From contig NZ_AVHW01000037.1 of NCBI RefSeq assembly GCF_000449425.2, positions 35,315-99,314 of the forward strand: 64,000 nucleotides of DNA. The letters run 5' to 3'. The notes below the pieces were generated by a model. The model was not told the origin of the DNA. It ran no database searches and was given only the letters and a program-made list of their open reading frames with translations. Shown here in pieces: positions 61,601 to 64,000 of the stretch (its first letter is position 1; the number at the start of each line of letters is the position of its first letter). This DNA is from Clostridioides difficile CD160. GTDB taxonomy: Bacteria; Bacillota; Clostridia; Peptostreptococcales; Peptostreptococcaceae. Both the position numbers and the translations under genes were made by a program.

Positions 61601-62649
61601 TAATAAAAAGAGAAGATATAAAGCAAATACTTGTACAAGCTAGTAAATTTGGAGAATATGTTCAACTACAAATTGAAGATTATAAAGCAATAGTAAAGAG
61701 TGTAGGGAAAAAAAATATATATTTTGAAGCAGAGATTAAAGAAATTGAAAATCCTATAGAAGGAGAATTTTATATTTTTGATAAACAAGCCCTAGATATT
61801 TTGCAAAAATGCCCTAAAGATGTAACTATTGAAAAAACCAAGAAAAATAAAATTAATATAAAATCTGGAGAATTTAAAGTGAGTCTAGCTGAGACAAAGC
61901 AAAGTATCATAGACATTGACGAACCAGAAATCAATTATTGTTTAACTGTAAAAAACTTAAATAAAGTAAAAAATGTTAGATATGCAGCGGCATCTAAAGA
62001 TACTAGGCCAGCACTAGAATGTGTTTATTTTGAAGTAAATCCAGATATAGGGAAAATAAGAATAATAGCTACAGACTCTTATAGAATAGCTATTGATGAA
62101 ATTAATTATGTATGTAATGAGAAAATAAAGAAAGGCTCATTTCTATTAGATAAAAAAGTTCTAGGTGATGTAATAAGTAAAGATGATGATTGTGCAGTAC
62201 TAGGTGTATGTGATAATAAAATTATATTTGCATTTGAAAATGGTATTGTTATAGGTATTGATACTTTAGCAGAAAACTATATTGATATTGAACGTATGTT
62301 GGCAAGTATGAAATTTAGTTTTCAATTTAAAATAAAGCGAGAAGCTTTTACTAAATCAATAAAAAGATGTAAAATAGGTGATAAAAATTCAATTAAATTA
62401 TCTATTGGAAAAAGTAGTTTAGGTATAGAAATGGATTCAAATGAAACTTCAATTTATATAACTGATGAGATTGAGATAGTAGGAGTTGATGAATGCTTAG
62501 AGATTAATCTATCATTAAATTATCTTTCAGATGCTCTTGAAAATATGAACTCTGAATATATTACTGTAAAATACAGTGATAACAGTACATTTCCGATATT
62601 AATAGAGGATGATAGCAATAAAGCTATTATACTTCCTGTTGCTAAATAA
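61597..62649 (+). CDS. dnaN: DNA polymerase III beta clamp
   Basis: 350 residues in three similar domains. Recognisable blocks: KNVRYAAASKDTRPALECVYFEV (domain 2 start), RIIATDSYRIAIDEI (the ATDGHR-type motif) and GSFLLDKKVLGDV; the C-terminal end DDSNKAIILPVAK matches the usual ..MPMR-type terminus region loosely. The clamp tethers DNA polymerase. Slightly shorter than chromosomal DnaN (~366). With the clamp-loader genes at 47.7-50 kb it forms a plasmid-borne processivity system. Confidence 0.9.
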   Translation: MIIKREDIKQILVQASKFGEYVQLQIEDYKAIVKSVGKKNIYFEAEIKEIENPIEGEFYIFDKQALDILQKCPKDVTIEKTKKNKINIKSGEFKVSLAETKQSIIDIDEPEINYCLTVKNLNKVKNVRYAAASKDTRPALECVYFEVNPDIGKIRIIATDSYRIAIDEINYVCNEKIKKGSFLLDKKVLGDVISKDDDCAVLGVCDNKIIFAFENGIVIGIDTLAENYIDIERMLASMKFSFQFKIKREAFTKSIKRCKIGDKNSIKLSIGKSSLGIEMDSNETSIYITDEIEIVGVDECLEINLSLNYLSDALENMNSEYITVKYSDNSTFPILIEDDSNKAIILPVAK

Positions 62650-62657
62650 AATATTAA

Positions 62658-62684
62658 AAGGGATATTTATAATATCCCTTCTTC
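62658..62684 (+). terminator. Hairpin between dnaN and primase gene
   Basis: AAGGGATATT, three bases, AATATCCCTT then CTTC; a weak T-run, so it may only reduce read-through. Confidence 0.55.
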
Positions 62685-62705
62685 AGATTGGAGGATTAAT
62701 TTAAT

Positions 62706-63833
62706 ATGGATTATTTTGATAATGAAGAAAAATTAAATATTATTAATGTTGCATTAAAATGTGATATTGAATTAATTAAAACAATTGATAGCTCTAGAGT
62801 ATTGGCACATTGTCCATTTTGTGATGATAGAAGTGGACATATGTACTTGACTATAGAAAATAAGGAATTTAGAAATTTTTATAAATGTTATAAATGTGGG
62901 AGTTATGGCAGTTCAGTTTCTTTATATGCTAAATCAAAGGGTATAACTACTAAGGAAGCATATATAGAATTAATTAATGATATTTCAAGAGAGAGACTAA
63001 ATGTCAGCAAAAAAATAATTGAAAAGGTACAAAAAAAAGGTAATTCTTGTGATATTAAAGATGTAAATTATCTAGATTCTATATATAGAGTATTTTTAGA
63101 TTCACTTATACTAGAGGATAAACATTTTAACAATCTAAAAAATAGAGGGTTAAATGATTTTATTATAAAAAAGAACTTGTATAGAACAATAGATATTAAA
63201 TATAAAGAAAGAATAAGAATTTGCAAAAACTTAATCAATTTAGGATTTGATTTAAAAGGTGTTCCAGGTTTCTATAATGATAAATTTGGCAAATGGAATT
63301 TTGTATCTAAAAAAGGATTTTTAATTCCAATTGGAAATCTTGATGGAAGAATTATATCCCTACAAATAAGAATGGATGATGAAGAACTTATATCAAATAA
63401 AAATCTAAAATCAAGATATAAATATTTCTCATCATATAAATATCAAGATGGAACAAAAGCTATTGCAGCAATCCATTATATAAAAGGAAGTAATAATGAC
63501 AACTCAATAATCATTACAGAAGGACCACTTAAAGCTGATATAACTAATTTCTTTAGTAATAAGTCTATTATAGCAATTCCAGGTGTGTCCATAGGACATA
63601 GTGAAGTTGTAAGGATGATTAAAAGTTTGGGCAATCCCTTAGCTATAATTTGTTTTGACATGGATTTATATGACAATATTAATGTTAAAAGAAGCATGAT
63701 TGAATTATGTAAAAAATTTAATGAAAATAATATATCTTTTGTATATAAGTCTTGGAAGGAAAAATATAAAAAAAATAAAAATCTAAAGGGCATAGATGAT
63801 TTGCTATACCATGAGTATAAAAACAGAGTATAG
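62706..63833 (+). CDS. DnaG-type primase (CHC2 zinc finger, TOPRIM)
   Basis: 375 residues. N-terminal zinc finger HCPFCDDRSGHMYL...FYKCYKCGSYG; TOPRIM domain with IIITEGPLKADI (catalytic Glu) and IICFDMDLYDN (D-x-D). The usual DnaB-binding C-terminus of DnaG is absent, as in many phage and plasmid primases. It makes RNA primers for replication. GGAGG precedes the ATG. Confidence 0.85.
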   Translation: MDYFDNEEKLNIINVALKCDIELIKTIDSSRVLAHCPFCDDRSGHMYLTIENKEFRNFYKCYKCGSYGSSVSLYAKSKGITTKEAYIELINDISRERLNVSKKIIEKVQKKGNSCDIKDVNYLDSIYRVFLDSLILEDKHFNNLKNRGLNDFIIKKNLYRTIDIKYKERIRICKNLINLGFDLKGVPGFYNDKFGKWNFVSKKGFLIPIGNLDGRIISLQIRMDDEELISNKNLKSRYKYFSSYKYQDGTKAIAAIHYIKGSNNDNSIIITEGPLKADITNFFSNKSIIAIPGVSIGHSEVVRMIKSLGNPLAIICFDMDLYDNINVKRSMIELCKKFNENNISFVYKSWKEKYKKNKNLKGIDDLLYHEYKNRV

Positions 63834-63870
63834 GTTGAATGTTAATATTCAATCTATACTCTATTTTTAT
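63825..63870 (+). terminator. Terminator after primase
   Basis: Sixteen-bp arms (AGAGTATAGGTTGAAT, one G-U pair) overlapping the stop codon, then TATTTTTATT. The last 130 bases hold only short direct repeats of TATCATAAAT. Confidence 0.85.
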
Positions 63871-64000
63871 TAAAAGAAACTTAGTAAAACTAAGATTTTA
63901 TTTGTATAAAATTTTTTAAGGGAATCCTATGAAAAAAAATAGAAATTTAAGTATAAGGTATCATAAATAATCTTATATCATAAATATCACAAATATCATA

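Overview
The window is A+T-rich DNA of low-GC Firmicutes type. It opens with the last ~167 codons of a large clostridial glucosylating toxin whose repeats and C-terminus read like TcdB of Clostridioides difficile, followed by a TcdE-type holin. The likely source is C. difficile (perhaps a divergent lineage) or a close relative such as Paeniclostridium sordellii. The rest is not chromosomal housekeeping. It carries plasmid initiators, iterons, a private set of replication proteins and an antirestriction-type giant protein, so I read the window as part of a large toxin-bearing plasmid or phage-plasmid. No rRNA, tRNA, CRISPR array or complete insertion sequence was seen.

Layout. 1-3 kb: toxin 3' end, holin, phage-type amidase endolysin and decayed phage genes. 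3-12 kb: hypothetical genes, an Rpn-type nuclease gene with decayed copies, a lone Cas3-like protein with degenerate helicase motifs, and a DUF1989 protein. 12.4-15.2 kb: a complete agr quorum-sensing locus (agrA, agrC, agrB, agrD). 15.3-21 kb: three XRE regulators, BlaI-type repressors and a DNA methyltransferase. 21.4-23.1 kb: a lipoprotein and a secreted papain-like peptidase behind the same LytTR-type box as agrB. 24.2-29.3 kb: an operon resembling the PRTRC ubiquitin-like system (E2-like PRTRC-B, a small beta-grasp-like protein ending in Gly, an E1/ThiF protein). 29.5-32 kb: BlaI/BlaR1 and a secreted protein that shares BlaR1's C-terminal domain. 32.4-41.5 kb: an antirestriction-type methylase-helicase, an HTH-AbrB-like regulator and an SMC/RecF-like ATPase. 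41.6-44.5 kb: a sigma/anti-sigma pair and secreted proteins. 45.8-47.3 kb: a RepA_N replicon with iterons inside repA, a leader attenuator and a probable countertranscript RNA. 47.7-51 kb: clamp-loader genes and ssb. 51.1-57.3 kb: another BlaI, a putative partition/copy regulator, a 12-copy iteron array and a second initiator. 58.5-63.8 kb: UvrD-like helicase, sliding clamp and primase.

The main new signal joins the backbone genes. Thirteen sites share one promoter, TCAAAW, exactly 17 bp, then CATATT (usually preceded by GCCC). Twelve of them continue into an ~80-nt leader with one or two small stem-loops just before the Shine-Dalgarno sequence. Stem pairs change by compensatory substitution between copies, which argues for a selected RNA (or single-stranded DNA) structure. 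These leaders precede the methyltransferase, the PRTRC-like operon, the methylase-helicase operon, the SMC-like ATPase, the clamp-loader/ssb operon, the helicase and the clamp/primase operon. They do not precede the toxin, agr, BlaI/BlaR or sigma-factor cargo. The element therefore seems to run two programmes: a shared backbone regulon, and separately controlled cargo answering to Agr, BlaI/BlaR and a sigma factor.
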